Assembly (NCBI GenBank): GCA_001936135.1
Contig: CP012820.1
Location: forward strand, 930,001 to 994,000
Length of the DNA: 64,000 bases
DNA from: Saccharomycopsis fibuligera x Saccharomycopsis cf. fibuligera
Taxonomy: Eukaryota; Ascomycota; Saccharomycetes; Ascoideales; Saccharomycopsidaceae
Direction: 5' to 3'
Part shown: positions 9,730 through 21,143 of the stretch, one piece after another
Layout of the letters: every line of letters starts with the position of its first letter
Numbering within the stretch: position 1 is the stretch's first letter
Program-made: the position numbers and the translations under genes
Notes under the pieces: model-generated
Seen by the model: the letters and a program-made list of their open reading frames with translations, nothing else
Databases searched by the model: none
Told to the model about the DNA's origin: nothing

Positions 9730-10917
9730 CTAGTTGATATCGAAATAGTAGAGAACGAATGGCTCATAGTTCGGATCAACCAACGACGCATATTGATGAA
9801 GTGAGCTGTCTTTCAAAACTTTCCCTTTCTTATCTCTGTTGAATGCATTGCCGCCGAGATAACCAAATTCCTTTATGAGCTCAGATTTTGCCTTATCCAA
9901 CAATTTTTGACCTTCACTGCCTGGGTTAGCTCTCACGAAATATGATTGAAAGTTTGGAGGCAATCCATATCTCAAAATACTTTCCACAAATATTCTCAAT
10001 GCCTTGATATGAGCCCAAGCAGAAAGTATATCTTGGAATGAAGTTCTTGTCAATCTGATCAACTCACCTCTCAATTGACTTTCCTGTCTTGATGCTAATG
10101 CGAATTCTTGTCTCATGCTATGGATAAGATCTTCCGAGTAGTGAAATTCTCTTGGTAAAAATTTATGCTCTCTGCATTTAGCCAAGAATTCAGGGATGTA
10201 TTTTTTAAACAAGGTGACATTATTTAAAACATATTCGGAATCTTGAGTGATAACTTCAGAAGATCTTGGAACAACATAATCGCTCAAAGTTTCGTAAGAA
10301 TTTACCCATTCTTTCTGTAAGCTTTTTGGCACAACAATCAACACTGTTTGCAAATGTTCTGATCCTAAAACAAAATGTTGCGGGCCCACAATGTCGTGTA
10401 AAGACACCACTGACAAGTCACCATTTTGCTTTCTGTTTGCGGCTGATAAATTAGATTTGGCGGTATTGTAAGAATTGTATAAGTTTCTAAGATCACTATC
10501 CAAGTCAAATGCCTCTGTGGAAATCAAGTCAATTAATTCTTTGATTGATTTGTTATCATATCTAAATTTGGTTGTGTTCCAACGGAAATTTTCAATGTAT
10601 TCTATAGCAGTTTTATCACCATCAATCTTTTTGCTCGATGAAACTAATGCGCTGTTATTGTCGTATATGGCTTGAAAAATATCGTCGATTTTAGACAAAA
10701 ATCCTCCAATGGTGGTATCGATTTTGTCCAAATCCTCGGATTGCTGAACTAAAGAATCCAACGTCCCAATTTTGAATGATGGAATGTTGAATTTTGAAAT
10801 TACTGCCTTCCCATTTACCAAATGTTCTTCCAAGTACGTTGGCAAGTCTTCATAATTGCTAGGGCTAGCATTTGATGGCAATGATAATATTAGATAGTTT
10901 GCACCAGTGACCAGCAT
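9730..10917 (-). CDS. VMA5: V-ATPase V1 subunit C
   Basis: The 395-residue protein matches Vma5 (392 residues in S. cerevisiae) from end to end. It opens with a YLILSLP segment like FILISLP, then has the FNIPSFKIGTLDSLV block near residue 42 and a C-terminal PFVLYYFDI. Subunit C joins the V1 stator to the V0 membrane part and controls reversible disassembly of the vacuolar proton pump. The frame stays open 67 codons further upstream, but that longer frame begins with TTG and its extra residues have no Vma5 counterpart. The ATG at 10915-10917 is therefore chosen. Codon 2 is CTG, which would be Ser in a CUG-clade yeast and would fit the small residue found there in relatives. No intron signals were found in the upstream part. 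Confidence 0.94.
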   Translation of the reverse strand: MLVTGANYLILSLPSNASPSNYEDLPTYLEEHLVNGKAVISKFNIPSFKIGTLDSLVQQSEDLDKIDTTIGGFLSKIDDIFQAIYDNNSALVSSSKKIDGDKTAIEYIENFRWNTTKFRYDNKSIKELIDLISTEAFDLDSDLRNLYNSYNTAKSNLSAANRKQNGDLSVVSLHDIVGPQHFVLGSEHLQTVLIVVPKSLQKEWVNSYETLSDYVVPRSSEVITQDSEYVLNNVTLFKKYIPEFLAKCREHKFLPREFHYSEDLIHSMRQEFALASRQESQLRGELIRLTRTSFQDILSAWAHIKALRIFVESILRYGLPPNFQSYFVRANPGSEGQKLLDKAKSELIKEFGYLGGNAFNRDKKGKVLKDSSLHQYASLVDPNYEPFVLYYFDIN

Positions 10918-11350
10918 CTTATCGATTTGGTTATGAGTCAATTGTACTACAGTTGCTGAAAATAACAGGTCGCCTTTTTGTTTATGTAGTAACTGTCGAT
11001 TGTGCGCCGGTATCAGTACGTATATGCTATTCAAATCTATCTCAGTTTCATGAAGTTGAAGAAGCGCTGGTTGTTTTTGAGATGACGGAGGGTAATTCAC
11101 CTCACGCGCGTGTGTCAAAATTGTATGACTTATACCACCACAATGGATACCAAGCTCTTAGTAACATTTGCGTTATCTATAGATTCTACAAAGCCTTCTC
11201 TAGGGTGTGAACATTGTAAAACATAACTTTTACTCTTTGAAATATAAACAAAGAGCTTAAAACTTTTGGATGTCTAAAGTCTAGTTCCTGGAAAAGAAGA
11301 TGAGAAAACTGAGATTGAAATGAGAGAATAGAGACAGGTGAGTCCAAAAA

Positions 11351-11381
<31 letters not shown>

Positions 11382-11601
11382 AAGACTGTTATGATGTTAC
11401 TAATAAAGTAAAAAAAAGGTTGACAAAGAAAATAAAATAAACCAAACATGACGAAGATCCATAAATTCCGAAAAAAATAAGTTGTTTAAAAAAAACCAAG
11501 TACAAAAATTTTAAAATAGAAACATTAACAGTAGAAAAACAAATAGGACTAAGTATGCGTAGTAAAGTGCCAAGAATAAAAACAAAACATCAGCAAAAAT
11601 T
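10918..11601. other. Intergenic spacer, VMA5 promoter, A28 tract
   Basis: The region lies between the VMA5 start and the NEM1 stop, with both genes on the minus strand. A run of 28 A residues is at 11352-11379. Nearest to VMA5 it contains an accidental open frame in phase with the gene. I see no further gene. Confidence 0.5.
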
Positions 11602-12882
11602 TTATTTGAATGCATCTTCACCATTCTTCAAGCCCAAAATGTATCGTACATCGGTGGCAAATCTTAGTGAATTTAAAAGAGGTAATAATTGTAGAAGCTC
11701 ATTGTCAGTAGGATCATCTATCCAACCCTCTATATCAATGGCATTCTCATAGTTCAAGGAGTAACTTATTGGTGAATTATCAACAAGTATAACTTTTGAT
11801 AATTCTACTCCCACAACAGATAGATCTTTGATGTATCCGGCGCCTTGTCTTAAAGTACAATTATCTCTGTAAAAGCGTTTTGAGAAATATGGACGATCTC
11901 TTTCAAGCCAATTGATGACTGGATCAGCGTATTCTTTGGCACTTGCAGTGAATATATAGACATCAAACCAGTTTGACACCAATCTCAAAAATTCATCACA
12001 AAAGGGTCTCTTATAGACGTAATATAAAGTGGCCAAATTACTATTCAACCGCACTTCTACCATATGTGCTGTAGACATTCTATTGGTTTTTGAAAGTGAA
12101 TGGATAAGTGTCTCGTCAAGGTCTAGTATCAACGTCTTGCGTTGATGCTTGGTAGGATTGAAGTTCAACGGTGAGAAAAATACTTTAGGTAATTTGGCAA
12201 ATAGAGCTGCGGAGTAAGAAAGAGGTGATGTAGGAGATTTAAGTTGATTGATTTCTGATATCACTGAGTTGTTTGTAGCAATTGAATTTATTGTTGCTAA
12301 ATCGTCGTACTCTTCATTTATATTGTTATTATGCTTATAATTTGGTGAAGGGCTTCTTGAATTTGACGCGGGGGATGTGGATGCTAGCCTGCTATCCATG
12401 GTATCTGAATCGTTGGGATCTTTTAGTTTGTCAGTTGCAATTGCGTTTTCTTTCTTGTTATCATGAGTACTTGAATATCTTTCTTCCAAAAATCTCAAAG
12501 GAAAAGTAACCACAAACCAGAGGTATAGAAGAGGTCTAAATATAAGCAAATTAGGAAAGAATATTATAACATTGAAGAAGAATATTATTAAGCTTCTAAA
12601 TCTGAAGTAAAACTTTGATGGTTGCTGCAGACCTTTGGTTTCTTTTGATAAAGAATACTTCTTATTTTCCTGATTTGAATGCTTTTCTTCGGTATTGGAC
12701 TCATCAATTATTGCCAACTTCTGTGGATCATTCTTTATATTTAGATTTGTGGCTGAGTTAGTTTTAGGTGCACTATTAATACTTGTTTTCTTTGGTGAAT
12801 ATGAGACAACGCTATCAGCTAAATTTCTTTGTGTTTTGAACCAACCATTGGCTTTTGATGCTAGTATTTGTATCGAATTCAT
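11602..12882 (-). CDS. NEM1: Nem1-type protein phosphatase (HAD family, nuclear/ER membrane)
   Basis: The 426-residue protein has a C-terminal FCP1/SCP-like HAD phosphatase domain at about residues 245-420. The catalytic DLDET motif has its nucleophile at D254 and its partner at D256. It continues with KRPFCDEFL, FTASAKEYADPV and VDNSPISY, the last two being classic Nem1/CTDNEP1 motifs. A hydrophobic segment at about 96-130 fits the membrane anchor. With Spo7, Nem1 dephosphorylates the phosphatidate phosphatase Pah1. This activates triglyceride synthesis and limits nuclear membrane growth. The linker between anchor and domain is Ser/Asn-rich. The length is close to the S. cerevisiae protein (446). 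The first ATG is used. Confidence 0.92.
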   Translation of the reverse strand: MNSIQILASKANGWFKTQRNLADSVVSYSPKKTSINSAPKTNSATNLNIKNDPQKLAIIDESNTEEKHSNQENKKYSLSKETKGLQQPSKFYFRFRSLIIFFFNVIIFFPNLLIFRPLLYLWFVVTFPLRFLEERYSSTHDNKKENAIATDKLKDPNDSDTMDSRLASTSPASNSRSPSPNYKHNNNINEEYDDLATINSIATNNSVISEINQLKSPTSPLSYSAALFAKLPKVFFSPLNFNPTKHQRKTLILDLDETLIHSLSKTNRMSTAHMVEVRLNSNLATLYYVYKRPFCDEFLRLVSNWFDVYIFTASAKEYADPVINWLERDRPYFSKRFYRDNCTLRQGAGYIKDLSVVGVELSKVILVDNSPISYSLNYENAIDIEGWIDDPTDNELLQLLPLLNSLRFATDVRYILGLKNGEDAFK

Positions 12883-14114
12883 ATTTTATTTTGATCTGTT
12901 TTATCTGAGATGAAATTTACACTTATTATTCTTTGTGTATCTATGGGATGGATGTTTTGATGTTTTTATTTGTTAATATTTATTTTTTATTTTTCTTGTA
13001 TGAATTCTGATGTACTTGTTTTTTCAGAAAGATTTCTAAAAGATCTTTCAGCTAAAATAGCGATTATTTAAGCAAAACTTGAGTCAACTATCACCTGTAT
13101 TTTATCTTTGGCTTTGTAATAATTAGCCTTGCAGTTGATCTTTCACAAACCTCTCCTTAAATCAAAATCTGAAGTTTTTATTATATTTTTCTTCAGAAGA
13201 ACAGACGAGCAACTCCACCGGTAAAAGAAACAAGGTCAATAAACTCTGGAAAAGTCTCTAGCAAGCAGTACTGAAAATCAATGGTAAGAGCTGTTATACT
13301 ATTTGCCTTCTGAAATCTGTGCAGCGTAGCTATACATGAAAATAAAAGAGAGACAACTTAAAGGGAAAAAAATATTAATTGATGGCACAAACGTTTTTTC
13401 CCTTGTTTTTCTTTTTCTTGCTGTAGGAGTGTGCTTGATGATATATTAACGGCAAGAGCGACTATTGTTCATACTGCTAAACGACTCTCCGACTGGTACT
13501 TGAAGTCAAAGTGATAGAAGTAACCTGTGGCTATGTCTCGTTCTGGCGCAAAACAAAATTTTTTTTGCTTTTGTTGAATATAAATAAGTAAGCTCTGTAT
13601 CTCATCAAACTGTGCCAACGCTCGATTTGTTGAGCACGCACCTGTAAATTTGGCAAAATTTATATGGAACATAATGATTATGTCAGGATCTAGTATGGCA
13701 CGAGCCCTCTAAAAGCGGGACCTTTTCTGTGTGCCTAGACAACAACACTAACAGCTGTTGGCCGCGAGCAGCTAGCGCCTTGGAGAGCATGTAGAGTAAT
13801 AGTTAATGCACAAGTCACAGGATCGCGGCAAGCCAAAATCTGGGTAAATATTCACCAGCCACAGTGCACAGCCGCTGACAATAGCTTGCAAATAGATTCT
13901 GAAAAAGGCATTGGTAGCCGGCCATGTGACTGGTGGAGATGCTAGTTGAATTTCCGTTTGTATATTTCCGTAGTTCTTTAAATAGGTTCCAGAGCCTCGA
14001 TCACCCTTTTTGGACAGCAAGACAACAAAAATTAATTCTTGACCAAAAATCAAGCCTGTTTCGTGTCGTAGAAGAGTACGATCAAACTTCAATCAACCGA
14101 CGAAACTAACTAGA
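12883..14114. other. Divergent promoter region NEM1 / SDR gene
   Basis: This 1.2-kb spacer separates two divergently transcribed genes. An ATG followed by GTAAGA near 13280 looks like an intron start, but no coding exon with a recognisable product follows. No RNA gene was seen. Confidence 0.5.
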
Positions 14115-14924
14115 ATGGAGTTTAATGTTAATGGAAAAGTTGCGGTTATAACCGGAAGTAGCAGAGGTTTAGGATACGCTTTTGCACAGTCGCTTATTCT
14201 CGGCGGAGCTGCCCGCGTGTACATTAATTCCAGAAAACAAGATGCTTGTAATGAGGCGGTCAAGTCCTTGACTGAATATGCTCAAGAACACAACAAACAA
14301 ACAGAAATTTTTGCTGTTGCTGCCCCATTGCATAATACTGAAGGAGCTAAAAAGCTTGTGGAGGGCGTGATTGCACATGGCAGCAAAACGATTGATATAC
14401 TTATTGCAAATGCTGGCGCATCTTGGGGTGAAGAGCTTGAAACTCATCCAGAACAAGGTATTTCCAAAGTTCTTGATTTAAATGTTAAAGGTGTCTTTTT
14501 GACTATTCAAAAGTTTCTTCCTTTACTTAAAAAACCACTTAAAGAAAATATTGATCCATCGAGAATTTTAATCACTGCGTCGATTGCTGGTTTATACATT
14601 AGCAGCAATTCCCATACTTACGGTTATGTTGCTTCAAAAGCTGGTGTTATCCATTTGGGCAAACAATTGGCTCTTCAATTGCCTCAAAAATACAATACAA
14701 ACGTCAACATTCTTGCTCCCGGATTTTTTCCTAGCAAAATGGCCAACGGCTTGTTGTCAACCCTTGGTGACAGTTACGTTCAAGAAAATCCAAGAAAAAG
14801 ATTGGGAAAGAATGACGACCTATTGCCAATAGTTTTATTTTTGTGCGATAAGAGAACAAACTATTTGAATGGTGTGGTGCTTCCAATTGACGGTGGTTAT
14901 CATAATTTGGGGCCAAGTTTATGA
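14115..14924 (+). CDS. Short-chain dehydrogenase/reductase (SDR)
   Basis: The 269-residue protein is a classical SDR. It has the cofactor motif TGSSRGLG (residues 13-20), the NAGA structural motif (99-102), a conserved Asn near 123, and the catalytic S156, Y171 and K175 (YxxxK). A C-terminal DGGYH segment follows. The size and the TGSSRGLG motif fit the RhlG/3-oxoacyl-reductase-like group that is common in fungi and uses NADP(H). I cannot predict the substrate. There is no signal peptide or peroxisomal SKL end (the C terminus is GPSL), so it is probably cytosolic. The start ATG is well supported because the Rossmann fold begins only a few residues later. It borders the 11-kb gene-free region. 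Confidence 0.88.
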   Translation: MEFNVNGKVAVITGSSRGLGYAFAQSLILGGAARVYINSRKQDACNEAVKSLTEYAQEHNKQTEIFAVAAPLHNTEGAKKLVEGVIAHGSKTIDILIANAGASWGEELETHPEQGISKVLDLNVKGVFLTIQKFLPLLKKPLKENIDPSRILITASIAGLYISSNSHTYGYVASKAGVIHLGKQLALQLPQKYNTNVNILAPGFFPSKMANGLLSTLGDSYVQENPRKRLGKNDDLLPIVLFLCDKRTNYLNGVVLPIDGGYHNLGPSL

Positions 14925-17058
14925 GTGTTCCCAGAGTTCAAGTTTATATTTTTTGTTTTGAGTTTTTATTGACCTACTATTGTTGGAATACTTTACCATT
15001 TCTGATCAGGAATTTGTTTTGTCTCTTCTTTATGTTAAAGTTTGTATACTTAATACTGTCAATTCGCATCGTATTTGTTCTAGTAGATTTTGGGTCCTTG
15101 AGGAATAGCATCTTTTAGAATATTTTATAGTGTGCCCCGCTATAATGGGTCTGCAGCATGTTAACCGTTGCGGTGCGCATAGCACCTGCACATTTTTTGT
15201 AGATCACAATCCCATCTCAGATCTGAAGAGCGGCAAAAGAGATAAACGAAAAGCAGGTAAGCACTGTATACACTTTTGTGCCTTGCAGAAAGAACAACTA
15301 TGAAATGACCTTTTGTACTTGCTTACAGTTTTCGTCCACACTGAGGACTCCGCACTTGCTTGAATGAAACAATTTGAAGAAAAAATGAGAAGACCAAGCT
15401 AAAATGTTCCCTGTATAAAGCTGTTATTTGTGGGCCGACATTAACAATATCATAAATCTCTGTACTATGTAGCACTACTAAAATAGGCTGTACAAGAGAA
15501 ATTTGGAATCATGTTAACTTCTACCTTCACAATGTAATTACTAGGTAAGGTTACTTTGATATTGCCTCTTTACTACTCAGATCCTCTTATAATAGAAACA
15601 TATCTTTTTTTTGTTGAAAATGTTTCTGAACAGGCGTGTTTTAAAATATACTTGTCTTAATTTTATACTTATTTCAGAAGTATTTCTACAAGTGGCCTTC
15701 CTTTGGTCATTGAGTTAGCAAACTTTTCTTGGTATTTTAAAAAAAGTTCTTTTCCTTTACCTATTGATGTGGCGCAATCAAATTATTGATGGCAGTTGCC
15801 CAATCTTTGTAACCTTAATCTTGTGCGTGTTATATACTTATATCCAAATTGGTCCAATGATTCCCATATGGACAACGCGTAAGTAGACCTTTTTGACTGT
15901 ACTACCTCGCATATTCACTTTTATAAAGGAAAGGCACAACATTGTGCGTTACGCCCCACTTAGAAATAAAGCACACCATATTATGCGAATCGATAGAAAT
16001 TGAACAAACAATGAGTCAACAACGTTTTGGTAGTTTGCAGCCAGCCGACTGAAATGAAAAAACTGCACTTATTCTTACATGCGCTTTCTTTGATGGTGCT
16101 TAGCGTTCTTTTGCGTTTCATGCATGTTGTAGAGAATATATGTTAGTTTATGTATGAAAATGCAAGTACACTTTATTTATTAATATTACACCTTGGGGGC
16201 TAAGAAAAAGAAAGGGTTTTCAGTGATGCGAAAATCCTTCCCTGTTTCTGTTGTAGATCTTCACACTTACCTCACAGGAACTTCACAAAGAATAGTATTT
16301 CTTAAACGGATTTCCCGAATTGCTTTGGAACAGATGCAACTCTATAGCTTTTTTTTTCTACTGCTGAATGGAAATTCAACGTCAAAAAAATAATCGGTGC
16401 TGTTTATTACGTTTTTTCAAAACAGCCAAAATGATGAAGTACAATAACAGCAGACTCATCACCAAAGTTAAATATATGAATGATATACAATATACTGTAA
16501 CCGTTACATTTCTTTGTTCTTGAATAGCAAAATTTTAATGCACATGGCAACCAAAACAGCAACCTGTAACGCGACCTAATCTTAAAGTTTACCGAATTGA
16601 TATCTGATAAACCTTCCTTTCAACATCTCTTCATAGCTTGTCTTAATAGCCCGTTAGGTACACAAAACATAAAGTATTGTCAAACCTACAATTTTCATAG
16701 GCAAACATTTGTTGAAAGATGAAGGATTTTTTTTTAAAAATGGCTTCTCACAACAACTTTATAATGTTAACTGTGCATAAATCGGCTTTTTACATTATAG
16801 CATGTTGCAATTAGTTCAAAACAAAAACATATTCTTACAGTAAGTTCAACATTTTTGCAGGTATAGTTTTCGAACATTTTAACTCCAAAGTGGAAATTAG
16901 ATTTGTCTTAACTACTAACGAGCTTTTTTCATGTCTATTCGTAGCGCATGGTAAGCTATCAAGCTTTACCACTACGCATCACAATTGTAAATCTCTCATC
17001 TATTTTCAAGTTGGCAGGTTAGTTAGGTGTACTTTTGAAAGATTTCGAAATATAAATT

Positions 17059-17093
<35 letters not shown>

Positions 17094-20000
17094 GTTTTTT
17101 CTCTCTTCTAAACTCCGCAGTCTCGCTTGCAGTGCTAATGAACTTTCACCCCTGCAGTATTATTTGGTGAAAACAGTTCATGCCTAGATAGAATTATAAC
17201 TATACCTTTTGCACAATTATGCATGAATGGAGTATGCAAGTGCTGTTTGTGCTTTTTCGTTTTCATTTTTTTTGAACTTTTGAACACCAATGCGTGCATT
17301 CCGAAGATTTTCCAACTGCAAAATGTTTATATTTACAGCTGCATCGTTGCTATGTGGATTTACCTGCGCTTAGTGAACCTAAATCTTTAAGGTTAAGCGC
17401 TTTATCAATTTAAAAGTATGTATGGTGTTCGCTTTATATATATGTAAAGGAGATTGTATCCACTTAGATAATATAACTGACACCATAGAAATCGCAAACC
17501 TGAAAAAAATTTCGAACATGGTAAAACTGCCAACATGCGTGTCCACAAATTCCACGTAAAGAGCTTCACAATAAGCTATAGGACTAACGGACAAATTTTT
17601 TGTGGACGATTAAGTGTAAATTATATGTATTTGAGAAGTTACCTTCAAGCTTTGAGAGACAAATAAAGATCATATTGCAACATTGTTTATTTGCACTCAA
17701 ACACCTAACCCAAAAGCTTGTATCTACAAACAACACCTTGTTCTAATATTACTGAACAGAGGCAATTTGAAGAATAGAAATCTAATTTTCAAATGCCCAC
17801 AAGTCATCATACTTGAAAAATGGCTTAATAGACTTTGTAGACACACATATTTACAATGCTCAAATGGGGATATATAAGTCAATGTATAATCATTGCAGGT
17901 GTACATTTCAAATTCCAAAGAAAACGAAAAAAAAAAAAGGAATGGAGATTGATAAGCACACCAATATGACAGATTAATTAAAACAAACAAGTTACTTTCT
18001 TCTGTTAGAGGTAAGGGCAAATTTACTGACTTGCGATGAGCAACATATGCCAAATTGATTGGCAGAATGGTCTGCATACAGAAATAAAGGCCAAAAAATA
18101 GTCACCAAAGCGGAATTGAAGTGGGTACTATAGTTGATTATTGATGAAACGTGCAGTCGAGACGGCTGGCCCGACTATGAGTTTTCCTATTGATATTTGT
18201 CTTGGTTTTATTTTGTACTGTCCAGAAAGGAAGTTACACAATAGACCCGACCAGATAATTTGAGACAATCATGCTTGTCTTAATGTGCACTCGCAGAAAA
18301 AGCAGGATAATGTGCTGCTGAACGCAAGCACTCTATAGTGCATATGGCATAGTTGTATCTGTCATTTAAATATATGTTTTCGTGTCATGAGCGTAACTTC
18401 GGTAGCATAACGAATGCGCCATATTGTGTTTAACATTCTTTTATGTTTTGTTGTCTACAAATGCTTGTTTATTGGAGGACAACAATATGATAAGTTAATA
18501 TTCTAATCAGCAGATTTTTGAGTATAAATGATTGCGACATGCAATCCGCTTCGTTTAATTACATGAACCATTAGTCCATTATCCTATCATGTGAATCGCT
18601 TTTTGTCACATATATATATATTTGGATCGACCTCGTGCTCTTACTGTATATTAGTGTGATACTTGAGGATTTCTAAATTAAAAGTGTTACTAGGTGATGC
18701 TTCGGTGTCAAGCTGAGCGAGCTTTAGTAGTTTAATTTTTATGGTTTTGACTTTGAGTATTAAAAGGAATTTACAGAAAAGTCTATACTTTATTGCTATC
18801 TGGACTTACACTTCTTAGGACACCGGTGTTGAATGTGAACTACAAAAAGAAAAAATATACGCTCTAAAATGCTACTAATTTTTGTTATCGAAAAATATGC
18901 TCGTTGCTAAGAAGTCACCAGCTCTGTGTCTATCTGTATGTCTAGCATTAACAAAAAAAAAAGTGAAAATATAATTTCACAAGTGGACATAAAGGCTATT
19001 TTTGTTTGAAAAAAATCAAGACTAATAGGTCTTCAATTCATGCCAACTTCAATAAAATTAAAAAAAAAAAATCGAAGCAAACACTATCTTTCTTGGTGGG
19101 AAACATCTTTTTTGATAGTAACCATTACTTTTTATAAGTCGACCAAAAGAATATGTTTTGATTGTTTTAGCCTGAGTTTAAGATATAAATCTGATAGCAT
19201 ATACATTGTTCTTGTAAAGCGTATACCTGCATCTTCAGATGCTGGTATAAATAGATGCAAAAAGGTATTACCCGTATCTGACACAAGAATGATTGCAGCT
19301 TATACTTCCTAAAAGTACGCCAAAAGACAAGAGCAACGCTACTATTAGCCTAACATGTAATAATATGCAATGCAAAGGTATGCAAGATATGTTGTAGGAA
19401 ACTTTTTGCAGACACACAGTTTTGAATGAAAAAGTTGAAGCTGCGCTAAGGTGGGTGTTGTCAAGTTATGCGCCTCGGAACGCAAAGCTAAAAGGTAGCG
19501 CGACTTTTTCCTTCTCATTTTGGTTATTACAAATTGAACTTGATCAAGCACTTATGAGTGCAGAAATTCGGGGGCTAATCAAGAATCATGAATAGTGTGA
19601 TAAATCAAGTCAACTTGTTCAAGAAATGAAAAGTCCCTGGCAAGGCAAATTTTTTCAAATTTCTATTCAATATTTCGCCACGAAAGCTGAAAACAAAAGC
19701 AGACGTTATAATATATATTATCATGTATATGTGAATAACTTGATGATTCATCAAATAGATTATGGCATGATGGTTGCAAGAAAGGTATATGTTAGTAAAG
19801 TGCAACCATTCAGTAAAGGCCCAACCTGATGTCTTTTTTTTTTTTTTTTTTTGTTTTTATTTGTTTAATACTAAAACTGTTTACTTGCTTCTGTATTTTC
19901 TTTTTATCCTTCCTTTCGCTTTCAAATATATTCAGCTAAAAAAGTAGCGCCGCATACTCTCTTTTTTTATTTGCGGCGTTTTAAAAAGAGCGATTGTTAG

Positions 20001-21103
20001 ATATAGGTTGACTAATATGGTTTAATCAACTCAAAAAAAAAAAACAAATTAATATAATTCTATCACAGATCAGTAGTCGCAGCAGCACACTATAAACAGA
20101 CTCTTACTGGTACAGGAAAAGATGTCGTCATGTCCACTTTTGCAGTTATACTTCGTTTTAATCGTATTCGGTTATTGTCTTCTATAAAATGGTAGTTGTT
20201 TAGCTTCCAACTTATAGTTTTCTTTAGTATTAGCATTTCTGAGCAGGTAGGGGTTTGTGAGAAGAACAAATTTGCTTTATTTATATGATATATGTAGCAC
20301 ATTCACAACTTGGAACCATCCTTCTCTTTTCATACAAACAGTGAGAACCCAAAGAGAGAGAAAATTTTGGTTAGACTAGCTAACCACTATTAGTCGAACA
20401 CTTTATAGGCAACATTTAAGCTGCATAAAGTCGTCAGAAAATTAGCAGAAGTTGCGCGAATGTCATACAACAAGACAACAAAAAATTACCCTGGTATGAC
20501 TCAAATTTGATCTCCCTTTCTTCTAACTTTTCTCAAGAAATAATCTTATCAAATGATTAGTATTAGTATATAGGTATCTTTTTAGTAACGGATAATTAAA
20601 GGATAGCAGAGTAAATCTACAGTAAATCAAATTTAGGTTCATGGAAAAAAGCTGCAATGTCTACAGTGACCAAGATTACGGAAATATCTTGATGCAATTC
20701 ATGGGCATCCACTTCTATTATTTTACCTGCCATCAAACAAATCTTGATTGATTGACCATCGTATTGCTTACATTGCTGTTGTGTCAGAATATCAAAGCAG
20801 ATCTTGACAGTTACCCAAGCATTGTGCGCTTTTATAGTCTAATATGCCGATGGTATCTTTGCTAAAAGCATCCCGGATACCTTGAATTGAAACCAATTGA
20901 AAGTTTAATTATGTGCATACTTCGTTGGTGGTTTGATTTTTATATATAAAAGGTAAAAAACGTCAATAGAATTTTGACTATTGTTAGGGGCTTTTCGGCT
21001 CAAGAAACGAGCTGGAAATCTATCAGTAAAAAATCGAAGTTCTGCCATGCATTTCGTTACATAAAATATACCATTGGTGTTAGCTAAAAATACTACTTGG
21101 ACT

Positions 21104-21105
<2 letters not shown>

Positions 21106-21142
<37 letters not shown>
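21106..21142. repeat. Poly-T tract (T37)
   Basis: This is a pure run of 37 T residues in the gene-free region. Confidence 0.95.

Positions 21143-21143
<1 letters not shown>

Noticed and set aside
13276-13290. ATG followed by GTAAGA, as a start-codon exon and donor
   Set aside because: No acceptor with a recognisable coding exon follows before the SDR gene.
17724-18077. 117-codon minus-strand frame in the gene-free region
   Set aside because: The composition is that of translated AT-rich spacer, with no family resemblance.
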